Positions 7,793-15,917 of a stretch of 64,000 nucleotides of DNA are shown one piece after another. A model generated the notes under the pieces. It saw only the letters and a program-made list of their open reading frames with translations. It was not told where the DNA came from and made no database searches. Position 1 is the first letter of the stretch. The number at the start of each line of letters is the position of its first letter. Both the position numbers and the translations under genes were made by a program. The stretch is from Akkermansia muciniphila (GTDB lineage: Bacteria > Verrucomicrobiota > Verrucomicrobiia > Limisphaerales > SIAT01), in the NCBI GenBank assembly GCA_945900775.1, contig CAMDJP010000003.1:1-64000 (forward strand), in the 5' to 3' direction.

Positions 7793-8419
7793 ATGACTCG
7801 AGCCAATTATTTAACTGTCATCGCGGCCGCACTGCTGGCTCTGTTTGTTGCTGGCTGCGGAACCACAGGGTTGAACCCGCAGGGCGCCAATGTCACTGAG
7901 ATGAAGGCCGATGAGCGCGGCTTCGTAGCTGGCACCGGCATCGAGTCTCAGGACCTAGTGGCGGTAGCCGATAAAATGGCTCGGAGCATTCTCGCCACAC
8001 CGCAGATTGCCAATGCCCAGGGCAAGCCGAGCATCGTGCTTGAGCCGATTGTCAACGAGACGCGGTTCCCGATTAACAAGGAGATTTTCCTCACGCGCAT
8101 CCGCGTGACGCTGAGCACCAAGGCCGGGGGCAAAGTGATCTTCCTCGCGCGCGACCGAATGGATGCGCTGGAGAAGGAGCGCGACCTAAAACAGACCGGC
8201 AAGGTCACCGGCGGCACGCCCAACGCGCCGGTGGAGTTCAAGGGGGCAGATTTCATACTCACTGGCAAGCTGCAGAGCATTTCTACCCGAAGCAATAAAG
8301 GTTCGAGCGACTACGTCCTTTACACCTTCCAGCTCCTCGACCCGCGTACGAGCGCGATTCTGTGGGAGGACTTCGCAGAGATTAAGAAACAAGGGCAGAG
8401 CGACGCGGTCTATCGCTGA
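7793..8419 (+). CDS. LpoB-like outer-membrane lipoprotein
   Basis: The 208-residue protein starts at ATG 7793, preceded by AAAGGAAG at good spacing. The signal peptide ends in the lipobox VAGC, with Cys22 as the lipidated residue. The body matches the LpoB (COG3417) pattern: ADKMARSILATPQI, PSIVLEPIVNETRFPI, FLTRIRVTLS, a GADFILTGKLQSI strand and FQLLDPRTSAILWEDFAEIKK. LpoB proteins activate class A penicillin-binding proteins in E. coli; that role is inferred here. It heads a four-gene plus-strand unit with COG3014-like and YcfL-like genes, an arrangement seen next to lpoB in other bacteria. Confidence 0.85.
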   Translation: MTRANYLTVIAAALLALFVAGCGTTGLNPQGANVTEMKADERGFVAGTGIESQDLVAVADKMARSILATPQIANAQGKPSIVLEPIVNETRFPINKEIFLTRIRVTLSTKAGGKVIFLARDRMDALEKERDLKQTGKVTGGTPNAPVEFKGADFILTGKLQSISTRSNKGSSDYVLYTFQLLDPRTSAILWEDFAEIKKQGQSDAVYR

Positions 8420-8436
8420 GCACCGCGCTCGTGGCC

Positions 8437-9582
8437 ATGAACAAGGTCTGCCAGCTCGCTGGGGTCGCGCTGCTCGCGGCCGGTTGTGCGGCGCCGGAAA
8501 TCAAGAAGGCGCCGGTGGCCAGCAATGACTTGGTCGAGGAGGGCAAGAAGCTCATCTCCGGCGCGGCGGAAAAAGACAAGATTCTCTGGCGCTACCGTGT
8601 GGCGCTGGTGGCGCTGAAGGCGGGGCGCTTTGACGAAGCCCGCCAACTTCTCGACGAATGCCTCCCAACCGTTGGTGCGATCCTCACCGCCGACGAACGA
8701 ACGCTCAAGGCCCGCAGCCTCTTCGGCAACGAGGCGCACAAGATCTACGTGGGAGAACCGTACGAGCAGGCGATGGCTTATTTCTATCGCGGCCTGATTT
8801 ACTGGATGGACGGCGAACCGGACAACGCCCGTGCCTGTTACAAGAGCGCGCAGCTGATCGATGGCGACGCGAAGGACAAGGCTTTCGCCAGCGACTTCGT
8901 GCTGCTCGATTACCTCGATGGCTTCGTCACGGCGAAGCTGCTCGGTGATGGCAGCGACATGCTCCGCCGTGCGCGTGTCTCTGCCAAGACCAACGCGTTG
9001 CCCGACTACGACCGCGTAGCGAACGTGATGGTCTTTCTCCAGTTCGGTTTCGGCCCACTCAAGCACGGCGGCGGCAAGTATGGTGAACGGCTGCAATATC
9101 ACGCCGGCCATTCGGCTGTCCGCGCAGCCAGTCTCAAGATCGGTGAACAGACAATGCAGGTGCAGGCATTCGATGACCTGTCTTTCCAAGCCACCACGCG
9201 CGGGGGGCGTTTGATGGACGATATCCTCGCGGACAAGGGAACGTTGAAAAAGCCGCTCGACGCGATCGCGACCGTCGCGCCCGCAGTGGGTGTAGTCTTG
9301 GCCGGACCGAAAGAGACGCGCGGCGCCGCCCTGCCGCTCATCGGCGCGGGGATTGCCGCTGGGGCCATCAGTAACAGCGCCGAGGCGATGGCCGATACGC
9401 GCACGTGGAATAACCTCCCGCAACACCTCGCCTTCGCCGCGTTCCGGTTGCCGCCGGGACCGCATTCCATCACTGTCGAATTCCTTGATGGTGCGGGGAA
9501 GCCCTTGCCGAAACTCTCGCGTGCGCTCACCTTCGATGTGCGGGCCGGCCGCGACACCGTAATGCTCATCGCCGATCAATGA
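8437..9582 (+). CDS. COG3014-like lipoprotein with TPR-like region
   Basis: This protein of about 381 residues begins with MNKVCQLAGVALLAAGC, a short lipoprotein signal with lipidated Cys17; GTG 8431 is an alternative start. The N-terminal half has helical repeats of TPR type (RYRVALVALKAGRFDEARQLLD, then EQAMAYFYRGLIYWMDGEPDNARACYKSA). The C-terminal half is beta-rich (AFAAFRLPPGPHSITVEFLD). The arrangement matches the COG3014 family of uncharacterised lipoproteins that neighbour lpoB and ycfL. It starts 17 bases after the LpoB-like stop, and its own stop overlaps the next start as ATGA. Its molecular role is unknown. Confidence 0.8.
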   Translation: MNKVCQLAGVALLAAGCAAPEIKKAPVASNDLVEEGKKLISGAAEKDKILWRYRVALVALKAGRFDEARQLLDECLPTVGAILTADERTLKARSLFGNEAHKIYVGEPYEQAMAYFYRGLIYWMDGEPDNARACYKSAQLIDGDAKDKAFASDFVLLDYLDGFVTAKLLGDGSDMLRRARVSAKTNALPDYDRVANVMVFLQFGFGPLKHGGGKYGERLQYHAGHSAVRAASLKIGEQTMQVQAFDDLSFQATTRGGRLMDDILADKGTLKKPLDAIATVAPAVGVVLAGPKETRGAALPLIGAGIAAGAISNSAEAMADTRTWNNLPQHLAFAAFRLPPGPHSITVEFLDGAGKPLPKLSRALTFDVRAGRDTVMLIADQ

Positions 9583-10001
9583 AACCAACCACCATGAAAA
9601 CCAAGTTCCTCGTTACCCTCACGTTCGTCATCGCTCTGCTCGCTGGTTGTGTCGGTGGCGCGTATCCGCCCGTCAACACTTCCCGATACGACACTGAGAA
9701 CCGCGAGAAGTTCGTGCTACTCGACAGCCTCACTCAGACCGCGGTCACCTGCACTGGTTTGCAGGAGCGCCGGTTGGCCGACGGCCGGCTTGAGGTAAGC
9801 GCGAACGTGCGCAACCGTGAGAACAAGCGCATCCAAGTCCAGATTAACTGCGTTTTCAAGGATGCCACTGGTTTCTCTGCCGGTGACGAGACGCCGTTTC
9901 AGACGCTCATCCTCACCGAGAACGCGCAGGAGACCGCCACCTTCACCTCGCTCAACGACAAGGCTCAGCGCTACACCGTGCGCATCCGGCTCGCCCGCTG
10001 A
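9579..10001 (+). CDS. YcfL-like (DUF1425) lipoprotein
   Basis: The 140-residue product starts at ATG 9579, overlapping the previous stop; ATG 9594 would give a shorter signal (MKTKFLVTLTFVIALLAGC). Both end in the lipobox LAGC. After Gly/Pro-rich sequence there is a single beta-sandwich-like domain with GLQERRLADGRLEVSANVRNR and IQVQINCVFKD, as in YcfL/DUF1425. The family is linked to lpoB by gene order but has no firm function. Position and overlap indicate translational coupling with the COG3014-like gene. Confidence 0.8.
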   Translation: MKPTTMKTKFLVTLTFVIALLAGCVGGAYPPVNTSRYDTENREKFVLLDSLTQTAVTCTGLQERRLADGRLEVSANVRNRENKRIQVQINCVFKDATGFSAGDETPFQTLILTENAQETATFTSLNDKAQRYTVRIRLAR

Positions 10002-10019
10002 GCGAGTCTGCGGCGCGTG

Positions 10020-10712
10020 ATGAAACGGCTCGCCCAACTCAGCCTCGCTTTCACCGCACTTGCGGCCCTCGCGGCGCCACCGGAAGGGCTGCCGGTGTCG
10101 AAACAAATTCCCGTTTTCACCGTTCCTGCGCCGACTGTGCCGAAGGAGCCCTTTATTTACACTGACAAGCCCGCGCTGATTCTCGCGCCACTCGTGAATT
10201 CGAGCGCGGTGCGGGCTGTCGCGGAGCGTTTCCAGACTACGTACGCGAAACTCGGCCTGCCACGCTTGCTCATCCGTGTCAATCCAGCCGCACGCACATT
10301 GGCGAATCGGAGCGCTCCGGAACGCGGCGGTGTAACGGAAGTGGAAGAGAACTTGGCTGCGTCGCGCGAGTTGACGGCTCTTTTAACAAAGGCATTCCAG
10401 CAAACGGGCGCGCGCGTTATGGAGCGTGAGACCAGTGCCGAGCCCGCGGAGATTGTCATCGAAGTGCTCGCGGCGCAGCGGCGGATAATCGTGCGGGAAC
10501 TGTCAGGCGACCGTGAGCATCTTGTCCCGGAGCTGCAGTTGGCGGCGGTACGGCTGGCCGATGGCCGTTTGCTGGCGCAGGCGAATGCTCGCGAATTGTT
10601 CGGCACGGATGTCGAAGCGGCGCGTCTGCTGCGCCACTTCAAGTTGGCTGAACTGGCGGAAGCCGTCGCGTTGCGGTTGATGGAAGAGTTGGCTGCAGCG
10701 AAGCAGCCCTAG
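10020..10712 (+). CDS. Exported protein of unknown function, last gene of the LpoB-like operon
   Basis: The protein has 230 residues from ATG 10020; GTG 10017 is possible. A short signal peptide (MMKRLAQLSLAFTALAALA) lacks a lipobox, so it is probably periplasmic. The body alternates strands and helices (PALILAPLVNSSAVRAVAERF, LTALLTKAFQQTGARVMERE, AEIVIEVLAAQRRIIVREL, VRLADGRLLAQANARELFG) in an order that recalls the LpoB/CsgG fold, though I cannot assign it. It lies 18 bases after the YcfL-like gene. Its TAG stop and the stop of the converging menG gene share the same CTAG at 10709-10712. Confidence 0.75.
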   Translation: MKRLAQLSLAFTALAALAAPPEGLPVSKQIPVFTVPAPTVPKEPFIYTDKPALILAPLVNSSAVRAVAERFQTTYAKLGLPRLLIRVNPAARTLANRSAPERGGVTEVEENLAASRELTALLTKAFQQTGARVMERETSAEPAEIVIEVLAAQRRIIVRELSGDREHLVPELQLAAVRLADGRLLAQANARELFGTDVEAARLLRHFKLAELAEAVALRLMEELAAAKQP

Positions 10713-11428
10713 AGCGCCTTGTCGGCGTAGTTGAGACTCATCACGCCGCCGAGCAGGTTTGTCACGCGCACGTTCGCGCAGCCCAGCTCGCGCAAGACCG
10801 CCGACACTCCTTCCTGTCCAGGGTAGTGCTGGAGCGATTCGAGGATGTAGGCGTAGGCCGCGGCGTCGCCGCAAAAGAGGCGTCCGAAGATTGGCACGGC
10901 AAAGCGGAGGTAACCGAAGTAGAGAGAACGCCAGAGGCGGTTCGGAGGTTTGCCGAAATCGAGGATGACGATGCGTCCGCCGGGGCGCACCACACGGTGC
11001 ATCTCGCGCAGGCCGCCGGCGAAATCAGCGAGGTTCCGCAGCCCGTAGCTCATGGTCACGATGTCGAAGTGCGCGTCGGGGAAGGGTATCTTCAACGCAT
11101 CGCCGTGGAGGAACTCGATTTTTCCGGGGTCGCCGGACGATTTGCGTTGCTTCGCCACCGCCAGCATTTCTTCGCTGAAATCGAGGCCGGTGACTTCGGC
11201 GCCCGTGCGGGCGAGTGCGAAACCGACGTCGCCGGTGCCACAGCAGAGGTCGATGGCGCGCAGGCCGATCCGGGCGCCGGCGAAACGCACGAGCCGGCGT
11301 TTCCACAGGCGGTGCAGGCCGAAGCTCTGCAGGTCGTTGATGAGGTCGTAACGCGGGGCGATGCGGGCGAAAAGGGTGTGGACCTTCGCCGCGCGCGTGG
11401 CATCGGAGGCGTAATAAGCGTTGCCCAT
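10709..11428 (-). CDS. ubiE: Demethylmenaquinone/ubiquinone C-methyltransferase
   Basis: This SAM-dependent methyltransferase adds the ring methyl in menaquinone or ubiquinone synthesis. The 239-residue protein has the family opening VHTLFARIAPRYDLIND (residues 16-32), SAM motif I AIDLCCGTGDVGF (58-70), VTGLDFSEEML, FPDAHFDIVTMSYGLRN and the C-terminal GVMSLNYADKAL. All family hallmarks are present. As other ubiquinone genes are not seen and PVC bacteria mainly use menaquinone, menG may be the better name. It is convergent with the LpoB operon and divergent from topB. Confidence 0.93.
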   Translation of the reverse strand: MGNAYYASDATRAAKVHTLFARIAPRYDLINDLQSFGLHRLWKRRLVRFAGARIGLRAIDLCCGTGDVGFALARTGAEVTGLDFSEEMLAVAKQRKSSGDPGKIEFLHGDALKIPFPDAHFDIVTMSYGLRNLADFAGGLREMHRVVRPGGRIVILDFGKPPNRLWRSLYFGYLRFAVPIFGRLFCGDAAAYAYILESLQHYPGQEGVSAVLRELGCANVRVTNLLGGVMSLNYADKAL

Positions 11429-11611
11429 CCCCCGGAGTATTGCGGAAAGAGGCGCGCACGGAAATATTGAAGTGAAGGGAGGCTGCCGCCGTCTTTCGTG
11501 CAGGTTTTCGGGTCACGAAATGACCCCTTGCATCCGCGGGTTGTTTTACGGTTTATCAAAAAGACGGTTGCAAATGAAATCACGGCGGCGTTACAAGCTG
11601 CCGTTACGCCT

Positions 11612-14431
11612 ATGGGTAAGGCCCTCATTATCGCCGAGAAACCGTCCGTCGCCGCCGACATCGCCAAAGCGCTTGGCGGTTTCAAGAAGCATGATGACTA
11701 CCAAGAGAGCGACCAGTTCGTGGTCGCCTCGGCGGTCGGTCATCTCGTGGAGATTGCATGCCCGAAAGAGTTCGAAGCGAAGAAGGGCAAGTGGTCGCTC
11801 GCTAACCTGCCGGTGATCCCGCCGCATTTTGACCTGAACCCAATTGAGCGCAGCGCCTCAAAACTGCGGACGCTGCAAAAACTAATCAAGCGGAAGGACG
11901 TGGACGCGCTCATCAATGCCTGCGACGCCGGCCGCGAGGGGGAGTTGATTTTCCGTAACGTCGTTCGATACACGAAAGCGAAGCAGCCGATCCAGCGCCT
12001 CTGGCTGCAGTCCATGACGCCTGCGTCGATCCGAAGCGGATTCGAGAAGTTGCTGAGCGACGAATCGAAGCGGCCGCTCGCGGATGCCGCCACCTGCCGC
12101 AGCGAAGCCGATTGGATCGTGGGCATCAACGGGACGCGCGCGATGACGGCCTTCAACTCGAAAGGCGGCGGCTTCAACAAGACCACGGTCGGTCGCGTGC
12201 AGACGCCGACGCTCACTCTGTTGGTGGAGCGCGAGGAGAAGATTCGCAAATTCGTCCCGCGCGGTTACTGGGAACTCCACGCGAATTTCCAATGCGCCTC
12301 TGGCGAGTACGCCGGTCGCTGGTTCGATGAGAAGTTTGAGCGGCCTTCGGGCAAGGAAGCCGATGAAGCATTGCGCGCCGAGCGCATCTGGGACCAAACG
12401 AAGGCCGAGGCGATTCGCGCCAAGTGCCTCGGCAAACCCGGCATCGTCACCGAAGAGAGCAAGCCCTCCACGTCGCTTTCGCCGTTGCTCTTCGACCTGA
12501 CGAGCCTGCAGCGCGACGCAAACCGTCGCTTTGGTTTCTCGGCCAAGAACACCCTGTCCATCGCGCAGGCCCTCTACGAGAGGCACAAGGTGCTCACATA
12601 TCCGCGCACCGATTCGCGGTTTTTGCCGGAGGATTATCTGGGTACGGTGAAGGATGCCCTCGAGTCGATGGTCGGCACGGATTACGCGGGCTTCGCGTCC
12701 ACGGTGTTGCGTCAAGGCTGGGTCCGGCCAAACAAGCGCGTTTTCAACAACGCGAAAGTGAGCGACCACTTCGCAATCGTCCCGACCAACGTTGAGCCAA
12801 AGAATCTCAGCGACGCGGAGCGGAAGATTTACGACATGGTCACGCGCCGCTTCCTCGCGGTCTTCTATCCGGCGGCGGAATTCCTTGTCACCACACGCAT
12901 CACCCGCGTCGAGACCGAACCGTTCAAGAGTGACGGCAAGGTGCTGATGAAGCCCGGTTGGCTGGAGGTTTACGGGAAGGAAGCCGACGAGGGAGAAGGC
13001 GAAGGGAAAACGCTCGTAGCCGTCCAGCCGATCGAACGCGTGCAGACGCGCGAAATCGAAGCGCGCGGAACGCAGACCAAGCCGCCGCCGCGCTACAACG
13101 AAGCGACGCTGCTCGGCGCAATGGAAGGCGCGGGCAAGATGGTCGAGGACGAGGAATTCCGCGAGGCGATGAGCGAGCGCGGTCTCGGTACGCCAGCCAC
13201 GCGCGCGGCGATTATCGAAGGTTTGATTGGTGAGGAATATATTCATCGGACCGGCAACGAGCTGCAGGCGACGGCCAAGGCGTTCATGTTGCTGGCGCTG
13301 TTGCGTGGTCTCGGCGTAGAGGAATTGACGAAACCCGAGCTGACCGGCGGCTGGGAATTCAAGCTGCGCGAGATGGAGCAGGGCCGCCTTTCGCGTCCGG
13401 AGTTCATGGCTGAGATCGCCGAGATGACGCGGCATATCGTGGGCCGCACGAAGGCGTTTCAAGGCGATGAAGTGCCCGGCGATTTTGGGGATCTATCGGT
13501 GCCGTGTCCAAAATGCGGCGGCACGCTGAAGGAAAACTACCGACGGTTCCAGTGCCAGAAATGTGAGTTCAGTCTGCCGAAATTTCTGGCAGGTCGCTTG
13601 ATGGAAGCGGAGGAGACCGAGCGGCTCGTCTCGGAGAAGCAGATCGGTCCGCTGCAAGGGTTCCGTAGCAAGAAGGGTTTCCCATTCGCCTCCGTGCTCA
13701 AGCTCGACGCCGAGAACAAGCTCGTCTTCGACTTCGGCGAAGAGAAAAAAGACGAGGCCGGCGGCGCGTTAGCGGTCGATTTCACGGGCAAAGTGCCGAT
13801 CGGAAAATGTCCGAAGTGTAGCGCAGGCGTCTTCGATAACGTCATGAACTACGTCTGCGAAAAGGCCGTGGGCGCCGAGAAGACCTGCGATTTTCGGACC
13901 GGCGCAATCATTCTGCAGCAGCCAATCAGCCCCGAACAAATCGTCAAGCTGCTCACGACACGGAAGACCGATCTGCTCGATAAGTTCGTCTCCAAACGCA
14001 CCGGTCGCACCTTCAAGGCGTTTCTCGCGCTCGATAAGGAAAACAAGGTCTCGTTCGAGTTTGAAAAGCGCGAACCACGTGCCGGCGGGGCGCGCAAGGC
14101 TCGAGAGGCGCAGCCGAAGATTGATTTCACAGGGCTGCAGCCGTTCGGCAAGTGCCCCGTCTGCCGAGGCAATGTCTTCGAGACGGAAAAGGATTACCTC
14201 TGCGAGAAGACACAGGCCGACAAGCGCGCGTGCAAGTTCAAGACTGGCAAAGTCGTCTGCCAGCGGCCGATCGAGCCCGAGCAGGTGCTCAAACTCCTGG
14301 GCGCTAGCCGCACGGATCTGCTCGAGAATTTCATCTCCAAACGTGGCAAACCGTTCAGCGCGCATCTCGCCATCGGCACCGATGGCAAGGAGAAGGGGCG
14401 CGTCATTTTCAAGTTCGCCGACAGCGATTAG
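11612..14431 (+). CDS. topB: Type IA DNA topoisomerase, topoisomerase III-like, with C-terminal zinc/repeat tail
   Basis: The enzyme relaxes or decatenates DNA through a transient 5-prime phosphotyrosine. The 939-residue product starts at ATG 11612 with the TOPRIM opening KALIIAEKPSVA typical of topoisomerase III; the open frame upstream has no support. The second TOPRIM motif is ACDAGREGELI, and the catalytic Tyr330 lies in LTYPRTDSRF. After the core (to about residue 620) come three CxxC-type clusters (PCPKCGGTL, KCPKCSAG, KCPVCRGN) alternating with three copies of a topoisomerase C-terminal repeat (such as KTDLLDKFVSKRTGRTFKAFL and RTDLLENFISKRGKPFSAHL). The two later clusters keep four Cys each. 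xerC follows after 21 bases. Confidence 0.92.
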   Translation: MGKALIIAEKPSVAADIAKALGGFKKHDDYQESDQFVVASAVGHLVEIACPKEFEAKKGKWSLANLPVIPPHFDLNPIERSASKLRTLQKLIKRKDVDALINACDAGREGELIFRNVVRYTKAKQPIQRLWLQSMTPASIRSGFEKLLSDESKRPLADAATCRSEADWIVGINGTRAMTAFNSKGGGFNKTTVGRVQTPTLTLLVEREEKIRKFVPRGYWELHANFQCASGEYAGRWFDEKFERPSGKEADEALRAERIWDQTKAEAIRAKCLGKPGIVTEESKPSTSLSPLLFDLTSLQRDANRRFGFSAKNTLSIAQALYERHKVLTYPRTDSRFLPEDYLGTVKDALESMVGTDYAGFASTVLRQGWVRPNKRVFNNAKVSDHFAIVPTNVEPKNLSDAERKIYDMVTRRFLAVFYPAAEFLVTTRITRVETEPFKSDGKVLMKPGWLEVYGKEADEGEGEGKTLVAVQPIERVQTREIEARGTQTKPPPRYNEATLLGAMEGAGKMVEDEEFREAMSERGLGTPATRAAIIEGLIGEEYIHRTGNELQATAKAFMLLALLRGLGVEELTKPELTGGWEFKLREMEQGRLSRPEFMAEIAEMTRHIVGRTKAFQGDEVPGDFGDLSVPCPKCGGTLKENYRRFQCQKCEFSLPKFLAGRLMEAEETERLVSEKQIGPLQGFRSKKGFPFASVLKLDAENKLVFDFGEEKKDEAGGALAVDFTGKVPIGKCPKCSAGVFDNVMNYVCEKAVGAEKTCDFRTGAIILQQPISPEQIVKLLTTRKTDLLDKFVSKRTGRTFKAFLALDKENKVSFEFEKREPRAGGARKAREAQPKIDFTGLQPFGKCPVCRGNVFETEKDYLCEKTQADKRACKFKTGKVVCQRPIEPEQVLKLLGASRTDLLENFISKRGKPFSAHLAIGTDGKEKGRVIFKFADSD

Positions 14432-14452
14432 TCACGATTCGCGGAGCCGACG

Positions 14453-15412
14453 ATGGCCGACACCTCCCTCAACACCGGGTCGCCGGATGCGTGGGTGGAG
14501 GAGTTTCTCAAACACCTTGCGACCGACCGCGGCGCTTCGGTTCATACGCAGCGTAACTACGGACACGCGCTGACGGAGTTTGCCGCGTGGCACGCGGCGG
14601 AGCGCAACGGGTTGCCGGTCTGGCCGCAATTGCAGCGCGATGACTTCCGCATTTACCTTCGTTTCCTCGGCCGACGTGGTTTGAGCCGCGCAGGGACGAG
14701 GCTTCGGTTTTCTGCATTGCGCACGTTCTACAAGTTCCATGTGCGCCGTGGTCGGCTAGAACACGTGCCGATCAAAGATTTGATTCTGCCGAAACTTGCC
14801 AAGCACCTGCCGCAGTTCCTCACCGTACAGCAGATGAACGATTTGCTAGCCGCACCGTTCAAGGAGCTCGAGTTGCGTCGCAAGGCGGCCGCGGTCGAGT
14901 TCGATGCCTCGGACTATGTGCGAGACGCCGCGATTTTGGAGGTCATTTACTCCTGCGGCCTGCGCATCAGCGAACTGTGTGGTTTGTGCGTGGAGGATAT
15001 CGACTGGGAACAGCAGCTCGTGCGTGTGCGCGGCAAGGGAAAGAAGGAGCGTCAAGTGCCCATCGGTGGACCGGCACTCGACGCCATCCGGACCTACTGG
15101 AAGATGTTGCCCGAGCTACCCGGTTCAGTGATGCCGGTTTTTTACGGTGCGACGAACCGCCTCGATTCCGTAGCACCGCGTGTCATCCAGGCGCGGTTGA
15201 AGCATTATCTCGCGACCGCCGGACTTGATCCGAAGCTCACGCCACACAAGTTGCGTCATAGTTACGCCACCCATTTGCTTGATGCCGGTGCCGACCTGCG
15301 AAGCGTGCAGGAGCTGCTCGGGCACGCAAATCTTGCCACCACGCAAATTTACACGCACCTCACCACCGAGCGGCTCAAGCGCGCCTATGACGCGGCGCAT
15401 CCGCGCGCCTAG
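14453..15412 (+). CDS. xerC: Tyrosine recombinase XerC
   Basis: XerC resolves chromosome dimers at dif. The 319-residue protein has the N-terminal SAM-like core-binding domain (FLKHLATDRGASVHTQRNYG) and the catalytic domain with the full set of residues: Arg171 in CGLRISEL, Lys195 in RGKGKKER, His265 and Arg268 in HKLRHSYATHLL, His291 in ELLGHANLATTQ and nucleophile Tyr300 in IYTH. The closing AAHPRA is typical of XerC. About 15 extra residues lie near 138-155. It follows topB closely and precedes an FtsB-like gene, a DNA-processing and division neighbourhood. Confidence 0.92.
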   Translation: MADTSLNTGSPDAWVEEFLKHLATDRGASVHTQRNYGHALTEFAAWHAAERNGLPVWPQLQRDDFRIYLRFLGRRGLSRAGTRLRFSALRTFYKFHVRRGRLEHVPIKDLILPKLAKHLPQFLTVQQMNDLLAAPFKELELRRKAAAVEFDASDYVRDAAILEVIYSCGLRISELCGLCVEDIDWEQQLVRVRGKGKKERQVPIGGPALDAIRTYWKMLPELPGSVMPVFYGATNRLDSVAPRVIQARLKHYLATAGLDPKLTPHKLRHSYATHLLDAGADLRSVQELLGHANLATTQIYTHLTTERLKRAYDAAHPRA

Positions 15413-15474
15413 CGGCGGGGTGATTTGCGATTTGCTTCGCCGGCACCTTTCTGCTATCCCGTCTGGGTAGGGAG

Positions 15475-15798
15475 ATGAGCGATTCCGAGAAAGTCGATTT
15501 AGGTATTTGGTCCAAACTGACCAAGGCTGTCATTGCATTGATTCTTGTGGCCGTTGTCGTCGGGGTGGCTATCTGGTATTTGCCGCTCATCAACCAGAAT
15601 GAGCGGATGCGTCAGGAATTGCATCGGCTCGCCACGGAGGTCAAGCGGGAGGAGGATCTCTCTCGGCAGATGAAGTCCACCACCGATGCGCTGCGCAATG
15701 ATCCGCGCACGGTCGAGCGCCTTGCCCGCGAAAAACTCGGCTACGCCAAGCCGGGTGAGACGATTATCCGCTTCCAAAATCCGCCTGTCGTGCCGTGA
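15475..15798 (+). CDS. FtsB/DivIC-like septum formation initiator
   Basis: The 107-residue protein has a short cytoplasmic N terminus, one membrane segment (AVIALILVAVVVGVAIWYL, about residues 19-37), a coiled coil (NQNERMRQELHRLATEVKREEDL) and the FtsB-like ending DPRTVERLAREKLGYAKPGETIIRF. This is the DivIC/FtsB plan, which bridges FtsL and FtsQ in the divisome. GGGTAGGGAG directly before the ATG gives a purine-rich ribosome site, though closer than usual. It sits between xerC and a cysteine desulfurase gene. Confidence 0.88.
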   Translation: MSDSEKVDLGIWSKLTKAVIALILVAVVVGVAIWYLPLINQNERMRQELHRLATEVKREEDLSRQMKSTTDALRNDPRTVERLAREKLGYAKPGETIIRFQNPPVVP

Positions 15799-15917
15799 GT
15801 GGTCGACATCTTTTGCCCCTTCCCATCCGCCGAGAAAACGTTTGCGTTTGAGTGCGTATTGCGGCTTAAATTGCCCCTTGCGCTCTGGCCGCAGCGTGTG
15901 TCGGCCAATCCAGCAAA

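Noticed and set aside
11882-13462. 526-codon minus-strand frame within the topoisomerase gene
   Set aside because: Antisense to an intact topoisomerase with all catalytic motifs.
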